A stretch of DNA of 64,000 bases from Luteibacter sp. Sphag1AF (GTDB lineage: Bacteria > Pseudomonadota > Gammaproteobacteria > Xanthomonadales > Rhodanobacteraceae), in assembly GCF_014192715.1 (NCBI RefSeq), contig NZ_JACHYH010000005.1, forward strand, positions 124,001 through 188,000. The letters are read 5' to 3'. Below the pieces are notes generated by a model. It worked only from the letters and a program-made list of their open reading frames with translations. It searched no databases and was not told where the DNA came from. Shown here in pieces: positions 51,121-58,701 of the stretch (its first letter is position 1; each line of letters begins with the position of its first letter). A program made the position numbers and the translations under genes.

Positions 51121-52149
51121 ATGAATACGTCCTTCCACACGCCCTCGATCGACACCCTGCGCGTTCGCGACGACTGCTGGGATGATCATCCACTGATTGT
51201 CACCAGCGCCGTATTACCCACTGCCCCGATCGGATGGGTGCTTGGTCTCGTCTTGAAGTGGGGCAGGCGGCAACAGGCGGGCGGGGCATTTTGGGCCGAA
51301 CCGCGCACTGGTAAGAGCTCGTGCATTAGAGCCATCAGGCAGGCCATTGCGACGACGTATCCTGGCGCAGGCGTTTTGGTTTATGAAGCAAAGACGGACC
51401 TGGTCTGTGCAGAGGGGTCGCTAATCCAGGACATGCTTCACGCCATGGAGTTCGAAGGCAAGACCTCGCGTCGACTGCCTGACTTGCGCGAACAGCTTTG
51501 CCGCGCCCTCTTCGCGTTGGGAGCAAAGCGTCGCCATGTGTTCCTGATACTTGATGAAGCGCAGTGCTTGCACGCGATTCAGTTGGGGTGGATAAAGTAT
51601 TACATCAACTTTCTTGTGAATCGGCACTATCGAGTGACTGTGGTGATGTTCGGCCAGCACGAGCTCATCGGTATGCGGAATCAGATCATGATGAAGGGGC
51701 GCTCTGACCTAAATTCCCGCTTTATGGAGCACTTCTTTCAGTTTGAGGCAATCCTTTGCGGGGATGACGTCGCTGACTTTCTGATAGCTTGCGACGAGCA
51801 GTCTGAGTACCCCAGCGGCAGTGGTTTGAGCTATACGCATTTTCTGTGGCCCCGTGCGTTCGAGGCGGGAATGCGGTTGTCTGACCAGCTGCTCGGTCTA
51901 TGCGGCGGATTTGGTATGTCTCTTCATGGCAAGTTGACCGGTGAAGGGATCGCAATGGAGTACATCGCCCGCACGCTCGCCGAGTTGGCTGAACTTACCC
52001 GTGATCGGGACAGTGCGGGATTTGTCCCCGGTTATGAGGACTGGGGCACGGCGGTAAAGATGAGCGGCTACTTCGATCGCCCGCCGATCCAACGGCGGAG
52101 CGACGCCGATGAATTCGGCAACACGGGCCTGCGGCGCGATGCGCTCTGA
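51121..52149 (+). CDS. tnsC: TnsC/TniB-type AAA+ ATPase
   Basis: A 342-aa AAA+ regulator of transposition. Walker A AEPRTGKSS (59-67, Lys65), Walker B VFLILDEAQ (~139-147), then FGQHELIGMRNQI (sensor region) and RSDLNSRFMEHFF. TnsC bridges the target selector TniQ and the TnsA/TnsB transposase and is the target-immunity component. GAGGAAAA precedes the ATG. Confidence 0.9.
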   Translation: MNTSFHTPSIDTLRVRDDCWDDHPLIVTSAVLPTAPIGWVLGLVLKWGRRQQAGGAFWAEPRTGKSSCIRAIRQAIATTYPGAGVLVYEAKTDLVCAEGSLIQDMLHAMEFEGKTSRRLPDLREQLCRALFALGAKRRHVFLILDEAQCLHAIQLGWIKYYINFLVNRHYRVTVVMFGQHELIGMRNQIMMKGRSDLNSRFMEHFFQFEAILCGDDVADFLIACDEQSEYPSGSGLSYTHFLWPRAFEAGMRLSDQLLGLCGGFGMSLHGKLTGEGIAMEYIARTLAELAELTRDRDSAGFVPGYEDWGTAVKMSGYFDRPPIQRRSDADEFGNTGLRRDAL

Positions 52150-52160
52150 AGGACGCAGCG

Positions 52161-53657
52161 ATGATCAGCTGGAATCATTGCTTCGAAGACCCTTGGGAAT
52201 CCGCGTGGGGAGCGTGCCACAGAGTCGCATGGCTGAATGCATGCAGCGTTCGCGAGGCTGTAGAAGCTATGGTCGGCCGGCGGGTCGCACTTGCAGATCT
52301 CAGGGAAGCCTTATTTACTGGTAACGGGCGATGGTGGACAGAGACTTCTTTGCAAAGTAGTGACGACGCGCAAGCGGCCTTCTCCACCATGCGTGCACGC
52401 TTCGGTCGTGATGGGCCGGTTAGCCAGTGGCTGAGGGCTGTCGCGCCACTGCTGGCACGTGAACCGCGATACTGCCCGCGCTGTCTGCGGTCCGGCTTTC
52501 ACTCGGTCATCCATCAACTGGCCGGCCTTGACCGGTGCCCTTGGCATGGCTCTCCCCTGCGGATGACCTGCGATTTCTGCCATAGTCCGTTCGCCGATCT
52601 GCGCCAGGTCGCTGTTGGCGGCCTTGCCTGCCAGCACTGCGGCGTGAGTGTGGTTCCCGAATCATGGCCGCTGCACATCTCGACGAGAACCCGTCGCCGT
52701 CGCGTCGCAATCGAAAATGAGGTGATTAGCTGGACGCGAGCGGCAATCACCGATTATCCCGCACCCTCGGGCTGGGGGATAAACCCCGTCGGCGTACACG
52801 AGAAAAGGGGGCTCATGCCGCGGTCATGGTCAGCGGTGTTGCTGCCGATGCTCGCTAGTCATACGCCCTTCCCGTTAAACGGGCGACTGCTCTGCCCGTC
52901 GCCGGCGCAGCTTCAGCGTATTGACGGCACTCGCTTAGGCCCCGCCCGAAAACGCCCTAACTGGTTAGATGTGGACCAGGCCTTCGAAGATGTCTCGGGT
53001 GAGGTGAAGCAGTACCTCGGACCTCATATGCATTGCTACGAAGGCGCCAGATTTATGCTCAGCTCAATTCATGTGACCGAAGACACGCTCCCGTGGGAGG
53101 GCGACCTCTGTGTCATGGCGTGGGCATATTTCATATGGCGCACGCGTTGCCGGTACATGGTAAATGAATCCAAGAAGCTCACGCGATATTCCGACGCTTT
53201 AGTGACAGAGTTCGTGCCGGACATGCTTCGTCGGGACTTGCTCAGCTCCTTTCATCACGGCTTGCAAATCTTGGTGATGTCGCGATCAATGCTCGCTCGA
53301 GGTATCTTGCCGCCTGACCGAGGATTGGTAACGCTTTGGGACCCGTGGACGCGCATGATGGACTCGCCTGCGTCCCATGGATTCGCCTATGGACCGGCCG
53401 ATCCGGCGGACATAAATGACTGTGACCAAGGACGCGTGGCCGCGCGGTGGGAGCATCCCATGGCGACACTTCGGCGCCGGCAGAAACAAGAAAGAGCAGG
53501 AAATGATCCCGCGGTTCTTGGGGTTTATCGTCCTGCAACACGAGGTAGCGATGGTATGCGGGGTATCGGTCCGCACCGGTGGCTCTACGATCCACCCGAC
53601 GAGCAAGCAGTCACTGATGAAATGGATTACCTAAGACGATGGAAACCGTCAGGTTGA
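52161..53657 (+). CDS. tniQ: TniQ/TnsD-family target selection protein
   Basis: A 498-aa TniQ-type protein with zinc-binding pairs CPRC (Cys105, Cys108), CPWHG (Cys126, His129), CDFC (Cys137, Cys140) and CQHC (Cys157, Cys160), the family signature LDRCPWHGSPL included. The ~340-aa C-terminal extension is larger than in small TniQ proteins and may contact a specific target, as TnsD does. It is the last gene of the transposition operon (11-bp gap from tnsC). No Cas genes or CRISPR array are present in the window, so RNA-guided targeting has no support. Confidence 0.87.
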   Translation: MISWNHCFEDPWESAWGACHRVAWLNACSVREAVEAMVGRRVALADLREALFTGNGRWWTETSLQSSDDAQAAFSTMRARFGRDGPVSQWLRAVAPLLAREPRYCPRCLRSGFHSVIHQLAGLDRCPWHGSPLRMTCDFCHSPFADLRQVAVGGLACQHCGVSVVPESWPLHISTRTRRRRVAIENEVISWTRAAITDYPAPSGWGINPVGVHEKRGLMPRSWSAVLLPMLASHTPFPLNGRLLCPSPAQLQRIDGTRLGPARKRPNWLDVDQAFEDVSGEVKQYLGPHMHCYEGARFMLSSIHVTEDTLPWEGDLCVMAWAYFIWRTRCRYMVNESKKLTRYSDALVTEFVPDMLRRDLLSSFHHGLQILVMSRSMLARGILPPDRGLVTLWDPWTRMMDSPASHGFAYGPADPADINDCDQGRVAARWEHPMATLRRRQKQERAGNDPAVLGVYRPATRGSDGMRGIGPHRWLYDPPDEQAVTDEMDYLRRWKPSG

Positions 53658-53695
53658 TAGGGTCCAATGTGCACCTATCGAAGAGAACCTGGAAA

Positions 53696-54448
53696 CTACT
53701 GAGGCGCTGGAGAAACACGAGCCATGACGATCGGACAGATGCCCAAGCCAACGAGCGCGTGGCCGATCTCTGGGTTCCCACCGATAAACGTAATGTCCAC
53801 CGGAAGCGTCCCGCCGTATGCCTCCGGCACGATAGCAGCGACCGCGGCTGCGATCGCTTCGTCGAAATCGCATACCACGCCGATCGCCAGCGCGGGCATG
53901 GCCGCCGGGACTACGTTTCGATGCACCTCATACAGAAATACTGCAGGTGAGGCCCACTGACGAGCGAAATAGGAGCGTAGCGCCGCGACCAGACGACCTT
54001 GATCCTCTGTGGGTCGGCCGAGTCCCATCTCGGCGCCGGCTGGGAAGGCTGCTCGGGGCGCAGTCGACGATAACTTTTCATTTGCCACACTGTGCGCCAA
54101 TTCCGGCGACAGGTCGTACAACACTGGGCCAGCCGGATTGATCCGAAAGTGTGCTCGCGGGAGGACGGTGGTCAGCCGCTTGAGTGAGTCCCAGACCATG
54201 GTGACCGTTGGCGGCGCGCCCTTGGGAAGTCGAGCAGTTGCCGAGAACAGGGGCACGAATGCCGTGCCGTCCGATGGATCCTTCCACAGAAGGATCGCGC
54301 TGGCCGCCGACCCGCCGGCGGTTGAGCGTACGCGGGAGACCGGTACCAGGAGGGTGCGCTCCCTTAGCAGGCTGTGCAGCTCGGGGGTAAGCCCCGGATC
54401 GTGAGCGGCTCGTTGCAACGCATCGCCGACGATGTCGCGAGTACTCAA
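53696..54448 (-). CDS. SseB-family protein
   Basis: A 250-aa protein with the SseB N-terminal region (RTLLVPVSRV, AFVPLFSATARLPKGAP, INPAGPVLYDLSPELA) and the SseB C-terminal domain (GRLVAALRSYFARQ, VFLYEVHRN, FIGGNPEIGHALVGLGICPIV). The family is named for enhanced serine sensitivity; members are also found with secretion and toxin loci, and biochemical role is unknown. First gene after tniQ and on the opposite strand (38-bp gap), hence probably cargo. It ends a minus-strand run that begins with the Xre gene. Confidence 0.75.
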   Translation of the reverse strand: MSTRDIVGDALQRAAHDPGLTPELHSLLRERTLLVPVSRVRSTAGGSAASAILLWKDPSDGTAFVPLFSATARLPKGAPPTVTMVWDSLKRLTTVLPRAHFRINPAGPVLYDLSPELAHSVANEKLSSTAPRAAFPAGAEMGLGRPTEDQGRLVAALRSYFARQWASPAVFLYEVHRNVVPAAMPALAIGVVCDFDEAIAAAVAAIVPEAYGGTLPVDITFIGGNPEIGHALVGLGICPIVMARVSPAPQ

Positions 54449-54479
54449 ATTGCCTCCTGAGCCGCCTCCCGCGGCGCTC

Positions 54480-54797
54480 TTAGCCCTGTTCGAGGGTTTT
54501 CAATAAGCTTTCTTTCTCGGCCACCGACATCTGGTCGAACGCCAGAATCATACGTGCTAGCCGTTCGTCCCCAGCAAATAGGTAGGCCGTGGGTACAGAA
54601 AGGGCATGGGCTAGCCTTTCGGCGGTCGCCATGTCTGGCTGGTGGACGCCAAGCTCGTACCGATTTATGCGTGTACTGGCCACAAAGGAATCCAAACCTG
54701 CCCGAATACCGAGCTCTTTCTGTGAAATGTCAAGGCGTTCGCGAGCGATTTTCAGGCGATGCTGAAAGACCAGCCGGACATCCTGCTTACGGACCAT
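54480..54797 (-). CDS. Xre-family transcriptional regulator
   Basis: A 105-aa HTH protein: RLKIARERLDISQKELGIRAGLD ... INRYELGVHQPDMATAERLAHAL (shortened landmarks DISQKELGIRAG, INRYELGVHQPD) is a classic Cro/C1 HTH, followed by a short C-terminal helix (MSVAEKESLLKTLEQ). Its start faces two copies of TACGA-N3-TCGTA at 54822-54834 and 54856-54868, the probable operators. Likely controls itself and the divergent gene at 54916; it precedes the SseB gene on the same strand by 31 bp. Confidence 0.88.
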   Translation of the reverse strand: MVRKQDVRLVFQHRLKIARERLDISQKELGIRAGLDSFVASTRINRYELGVHQPDMATAERLAHALSVPTAYLFAGDERLARMILAFDQMSVAEKESLLKTLEQG

Positions 54798-54821
54798 GGG
54801 CCGAACCTAGTAGGAAGGGCC

Positions 54822-54834
54822 TACGAGATTCGTA
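54822..54834. promoter_or_regulatory. Xre operator copy near the repressor start (TACGA-N3-TCGTA)
   Basis: TACGA GAT TCGTA, 25 bp upstream of the Xre start codon. The same pattern is at the centre of the larger palindrome at 54842-54882, 34 bp away. Confidence 0.65.
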
Positions 54835-54841
54835 ACATTGC

Positions 54842-54882
54842 CTTGCGACCGATACTACGAGTTTCGTAGTATCGGTCGCAAG
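54842..54882. promoter_or_regulatory. 41-bp palindrome: symmetrical divergent promoter with central operator
   Basis: Perfect 19-bp arms (CTTGCGACCGATACTACGA and its complement) around GTT. Each strand reads TTGCGA, 18 bp, TAGTAT, so the palindrome can act as a divergent promoter, and the centre is the operator TACGA GTT TCGTA. As RNA it would make a long hairpin, but no T-tract follows. Confidence 0.6.
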
Positions 54883-54915
54883 CGCTTGTTTTCACCATAT
54901 CCGGCTACCTCCGGC

Positions 54916-55269
54916 ATGCCTATGCAGCTCATGCTCGACGACGAATCCGGCATCCCAATCCCTCTGGACGACTTCGCCCGGGAGGCATGGGCCGTTCAGC
55001 TCGGGAGGGCGGAAGCTGCTCAAGGTGTCGAACAGCTCTGTGAACGGCTAGCAGAGTGCTTTGCGACGAGCTTGGCCGGGGTCCTTGACGCCGACCTCCA
55101 ACTGCCCTCGGAGGCCCAGGTTCGCTACGCAACCGACATATCCCGAAACCTGGGCATTGCGCTGCCAGCCGAAGTGCTGCGTTTCCGCGGAGCCATGTAC
55201 GAATTCCTCGAGCGGTTCGCCGAAGCGCACCGCTCCCGCCGCCGTAGCCAGGCCCGCGACGGCGGATAG
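54916..55269 (+). CDS. Hypothetical protein divergent from the Xre gene
   Basis: A 117-aa soluble, acidic-to-neutral helical protein (MPMQLMLDDESGIPIPLDDFAREAW... by its opening MPMQLMLDDES) ending in a basic HRSRRRSQARDGG tail. Not recognised. ATG 54916 or 54922; neither has a clear ribosome-binding site, and translation from the earlier frame would run through the palindrome. Being divergent from and presumably controlled by the Xre repressor, it may be the functional partner in a small regulated module. Confidence 0.5.
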   Translation: MPMQLMLDDESGIPIPLDDFAREAWAVQLGRAEAAQGVEQLCERLAECFATSLAGVLDADLQLPSEAQVRYATDISRNLGIALPAEVLRFRGAMYEFLERFAEAHRSRRRSQARDGG

Positions 55270-55487
55270 CCCGCCTTCGCGAAACGGATGCCTTCGAAAG
55301 CGGGCAGCATGATCTCGCTGATCGTGTTTATACGAGCTGACCTTCCAATCGGACCTTGATCTCGCGCCCCTTCTAGTTGAACAACAAGTACATCGACGAC
55401 TTCATCAACTGGCCGAGGCCGAGATTTGCTGACTCTAGGACGGAGTCCTCACACCAGCAATTCCCGGGGGGGGGGGGCAGCGGCATA
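55270..55487. other. Spacer with G-tract beyond the integrase gene
   Basis: No gene supported. A frame from 55377 opens with NNKYIDDFINWPRP but soon runs antisense to the integrase gene and is probably a remnant. Contains a run of 12 G. Confidence 0.4.
55466..55477 (+). repeat. Homopolymer tract of 12 G
   Basis: Twelve consecutive G, 11 bp from the integrase stop codon. Such tracts slip readily, and they are also a common site of assembly error. Confidence 0.85.
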
Positions 55488-56789
55488 TTAGGAGCGGTCC
55501 CGTCGGCGCTGCATCGCCGCCAACTTGGCAAACCGGTCCTCGCCGGCGTCTCGCGCAAGGACGCGTTCCGCGTAGCGGATCGGCATGCGCTCGCTGGCCC
55601 AGCGCCCGGCGACCTGCACCTGCGCTGTCGACGAACCCGCGCGTACCATGTCCTGCGCGGCGCCTACGCGTGCGGAGTGCCCGGTCAGCCAATGCAGATC
55701 GAGATCCAAGCCGGCCAGGCTCACCGCACGCCGAAAAACAGCACTCACCTCGCGCGTGCCCAGTGGCCTCTGCTCACGCTGTCTTGCACGCTCCCTGCGC
55801 GTTTGCCACTGCGCACCGACCGCTTCGCTCGGTGCGCCGGCGGGATCCAAGTGGACGTCGTCGGATATCGCATGGAACACGAACTCGCCCTGCGACGACT
55901 GCGTCCGCCACGCGTCGAGCGCGGCCAGCGTCGCCGGGCGTAAATACAGCGTGCGTCCGACGCCGGCTTGATCGGTCTTGGTCTTGCCCAACCGATAGGT
56001 GGCGCCGCCATGTGGCAGCGGCATGAGCCGCGCCCATTCCATCGCGACCAATTCAGCCGAGCGCATCATCAGGTCGTAGGCGACATGCAGCATTGCCGCA
56101 TCACGTGCGCGGCGGCGCCGTTGCGCGTGCTCCGCCACCGGGCGCAGCCCCGCGGCCACCCGCCGCACCGTCAACGGGTGCGCGAGCAACGCCGTGACGA
56201 GCTGATCGAGCAGGTCGAGCGTCATCGGCGCGGCCTGCCGTTGTTCGCCGTCGAGCTGCTCGCGTACGAGGTCTCGCCAGTAGTCGCGAGCAATCGCGCT
56301 GTCCATAGGGCCGGGACAGCCATGGCGGCGGTGGATGTCGGCCAGTGACCAGAGCAGGTGTTCGAGCGTGGCTTTCTTGCGCCCCGCTGCAACCAGTTGG
56401 TCAAGCAGCTCGCGCACGTCGTCAAAGCGTGCTGGCAGCACCACCCGGTCGTAATGCGCGCAGAAGGCCAGCCAGGTCAGCCAGTCGGCCGCACGGGTAC
56501 GGCAACTGCTCGCCGCTAAGCCGCGGGTGCCGTGCCGTTGCTGTTGCGTGACGTAGTCCTGTGCGCTGGCCAGTTGCTCTTCGGAGAGGGCGAAGCGAAA
56601 CGGCGCCCCCAACGGACCAAGAATCGCCGCCGCAATCGGTGCGAGGCCGTCGCTGGCGGCATCGGCCAAGGGTACAAGTCCCGTCGCGGCGCTCTGCACG
56701 TCTGTTCGCCGGGCTGTACGCAGCTGTGCCGCGAGCTGATCGCGGGTGGCCTGGAAGGGCAGGGGCGCAACATCCCTACGCTGGGCCAT
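55488..56789 (-). CDS. Tyrosine recombinase / integrase
   Basis: A 433-aa integrase. N-terminal SAM-like core-binding region (~80-170) and C-terminal catalytic domain with Arg243 (LMMRSAELVAMEW), His371-x-x-Arg374 (TGHSARVG), Trp397 (AGRWAS) and the nucleophile Tyr406 (IRYAER). The start at 56789 is favoured by GGAGCG upstream; ATG 56831 is possible. It may belong to an integrative element nested in the Tn7-like cargo; no attachment site or tRNA is visible next to it. Confidence 0.88.
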   Translation of the reverse strand: MAQRRDVAPLPFQATRDQLAAQLRTARRTDVQSAATGLVPLADAASDGLAPIAAAILGPLGAPFRFALSEEQLASAQDYVTQQQRHGTRGLAASSCRTRAADWLTWLAFCAHYDRVVLPARFDDVRELLDQLVAAGRKKATLEHLLWSLADIHRRHGCPGPMDSAIARDYWRDLVREQLDGEQRQAAPMTLDLLDQLVTALLAHPLTVRRVAAGLRPVAEHAQRRRRARDAAMLHVAYDLMMRSAELVAMEWARLMPLPHGGATYRLGKTKTDQAGVGRTLYLRPATLAALDAWRTQSSQGEFVFHAISDDVHLDPAGAPSEAVGAQWQTRRERARQREQRPLGTREVSAVFRRAVSLAGLDLDLHWLTGHSARVGAAQDMVRAGSSTAQVQVAGRWASERMPIRYAERVLARDAGEDRFAKLAAMQRRRDRS

Positions 56790-56845
56790 AACTCGCTCCA
56801 GCGGCGCACAAGGGCGCTGAGCGAGCACCATAAGTCACGCCGGCC

Positions 56846-57394
56846 TCAACCATTGTCATCCGACGGACCCACGCGGGGCGGGGCGGTGGGCGAGGGCAGC
56901 AGGAGGGTAAGGGTTACCGGCAACCCGTCCGACCCGGTCAGATGCACGGGATGTCCCACATCGATGACCGCGTCGACGAACGCGCAGCTCGCCGGCGACG
57001 CGTCACCCTTCTGCAACGTATAAACCACGGCGACGGCCGCCCGGCCGTCGGGGCGAAGCGCCTTGACTACCGAACTCACTGTGATCGCGCGATATGGCTG
57101 GTCGGCCAGATGATCCTGCTGCTGAGCATTCACCTGACCGACGACGTTCAGACCGGCGTAAGCACCGAGCTCGCCCAGTTGCCAGACGAGCCGCACCTGG
57201 AGGGCCTCCTCGGCCATATTCACCTGCGTGTCGTAGATCACTTGGGTGCCGCACGTGAGCTGTTGATGTTCCATCACCCGTAGCGCAGGTATGGCAGGCC
57301 GCGCCGACTGAGCGGTAGCGGAAGTGACCAAGACAACGACGCCCGCCAGCGCGCAGACCAAACAGGCGGGGCGGGTCAAGAGGTGGTTGTGCAT
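56846..57394 (-). CDS. Exported hypothetical protein
   Basis: A protein of about 182 aa with an N-terminal export signal (LTRPACLVCALAGVVVLVTSATAQS), then a beta-rich domain with LTCGTQVIYDT and ASCAFVDAV (two cysteines that could pair). Similar single-domain exported proteins occur in integrative elements of this group, but I do not recognise a family. Start uncertain (57394, 57403 or 57457). It lies upstream of the integrase on the same strand, 56 bp apart, and is divergent from the KfrA-like gene. Confidence 0.55.
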   Translation of the reverse strand: MHNHLLTRPACLVCALAGVVVLVTSATAQSARPAIPALRVMEHQQLTCGTQVIYDTQVNMAEEALQVRLVWQLGELGAYAGLNVVGQVNAQQQDHLADQPYRAITVSSVVKALRPDGRAAVAVVYTLQKGDASPASCAFVDAVIDVGHPVHLTGSDGLPVTLTLLLPSPTAPPRVGPSDDNG

Positions 57395-57451
57395 GAGGAG
57401 CATCCGTGCAACGAGGGCAGATGCTTTCAGCCTAACGCTCTTATCGATATC

Positions 57452-57507
57452 TGACAAGTGGCATTGTCAGAGGTTGTTATTTGTCAATAATTCGGCATAT
57501 GTATGCC
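57452..57507 (+). promoter_or_regulatory. KfrA-like gene promoter with two inverted repeats
   Basis: IR1 TGACAA GTGGCA TTGTCA (57452-57469) ends in a -35-like TTGTCA; a -10-like AATAAT follows at 57486-57491 (16-bp spacer); IR2 GGCATA TG TATGCC (57494-57507) covers the expected start site. Repeats placed over -35 and +1 suggest repression, probably by the KfrA-like product itself. Confidence 0.55.
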
Positions 57508-57571
57508 ATATTTTGTTGCGCCAAATGCGTCGCGTGCGTAGTCTCGACGTGCCCTCCGTCGAGCACGCGCC

Positions 57572-58675
57572 ATGAATGATGAGAATTCCTTGAATGCGCT
57601 CGAACAGCAGGTGCGCGCCGCGTGGGAAGCCCGCTGCGGTGTCCGTCGAGGCCCGCTGGATCAGGCGGACGTCGACGCCATCGCCGAAGCCGCGTTCGCA
57701 TTGGAGGGGACAAAACCGACGGTAGAGTTCATCCGTCGCATTGCTGGCGGCGGCTCGCCCAACACGATCCACCCCAAGCTCGATGCGTGGTTTCGTCAAG
57801 GTCGCCAAGCGGCCGGCCCCAGTGCCGTCCCTGCCGAGCTGATCACTCTTTGGGAGCGGCTGCAGGCCGATGCCACTCGCTTCGCCCAAGATGAGCTCTC
57901 GCCGTTGCGCGCCGCGATCGCGGACGATCAGGCGGCGCTGGCCGCGGAAGCGGCGCAGCTGGCCGCGAGCCAAGCCGCGCTCGCCGACGAACGCGCGACT
58001 ACCGAGCGTGTCGTCACGGCAATGCGCGAGGAGTTCCAAGGCCTGCAAGGGCGCAATGAGGCGCTGCAGAGAGAGCTTGCCCGCGTCAATGATCAAGCCC
58101 GTGAGGCGGCCGAGATGATCAAGCAGCGAAACCACGAGGTGGAGCGGTTACAGCGTGAGGGGGCCACGGCCAAGACCGAGCACTCCCACCTCACCAACCT
58201 ATTGGCCGCGGCCGACGTCCGCTACGCCTCGCAACAGGCCGAGCTGAAAGCTGTACGCGAGGCCACGCTGGCCATCGAGACACAGGCCCTTGCGCTGCGC
58301 GCGGAGGCCGCAGAGTCGGCCAACGCGCTCGTCAAAGCCCAGCAACGCGCCGAGCTACAGGACCGCGAACTCGGCGCGGCACAGACCACGCTCGCGACGC
58401 TGACCGATCGGGTAGACCAACTGGAGCAGGCGCTTCAGTTAGCGCAGACCACCGCGAAAGCGGACGCGAGTCTGCATGATCATGTGGCCGCCGATCTCCG
58501 CCGGGAGCGCGAGGCTTTGGTGGCGGTCCGAGCGATAGCGGCTCGAGCCAGCGAAGCCTTGGCGGCCAGCCAAGCCACGGCGGCCGCACTGGTCCAGGAA
58601 AGGGACCGCTTGCACGCCGTCCTCATGCGTGTCTCACCCGATGAGCCGACGATCGTCGACAATGCCCCTGGATAA
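57572..58675 (+). CDS. KfrA-like DNA-binding coiled-coil protein
   Basis: A 367-aa protein. Residues ~8-75 match the KfrA N-terminal DNA-binding domain (AAWEARCGVRRGPLD, VDAIAEAAFALEG, PTVEFIRRIAGGGSPNTIHPKLDAWF as landmarks). From ~95 to 345 it is almost continuous coiled coil with heptads rich in Ala, Glu and Gln. In plasmids KfrA is an autorepressor and a nucleoid- or segregation-linked filament; on chromosomes similar proteins head integrative-element or defence operons. Two unknown genes follow on the same strand with a 26-bp gap. Confidence 0.85.
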   Translation: MNDENSLNALEQQVRAAWEARCGVRRGPLDQADVDAIAEAAFALEGTKPTVEFIRRIAGGGSPNTIHPKLDAWFRQGRQAAGPSAVPAELITLWERLQADATRFAQDELSPLRAAIADDQAALAAEAAQLAASQAALADERATTERVVTAMREEFQGLQGRNEALQRELARVNDQAREAAEMIKQRNHEVERLQREGATAKTEHSHLTNLLAAADVRYASQQAELKAVREATLAIETQALALRAEAAESANALVKAQQRAELQDRELGAAQTTLATLTDRVDQLEQALQLAQTTAKADASLHDHVAADLRREREALVAVRAIAARASEALAASQATAAALVQERDRLHAVLMRVSPDEPTIVDNAPG

Positions 58676-58701
58676 TTCGCCTACCCTCACAAGGAAGCGT
58701 T

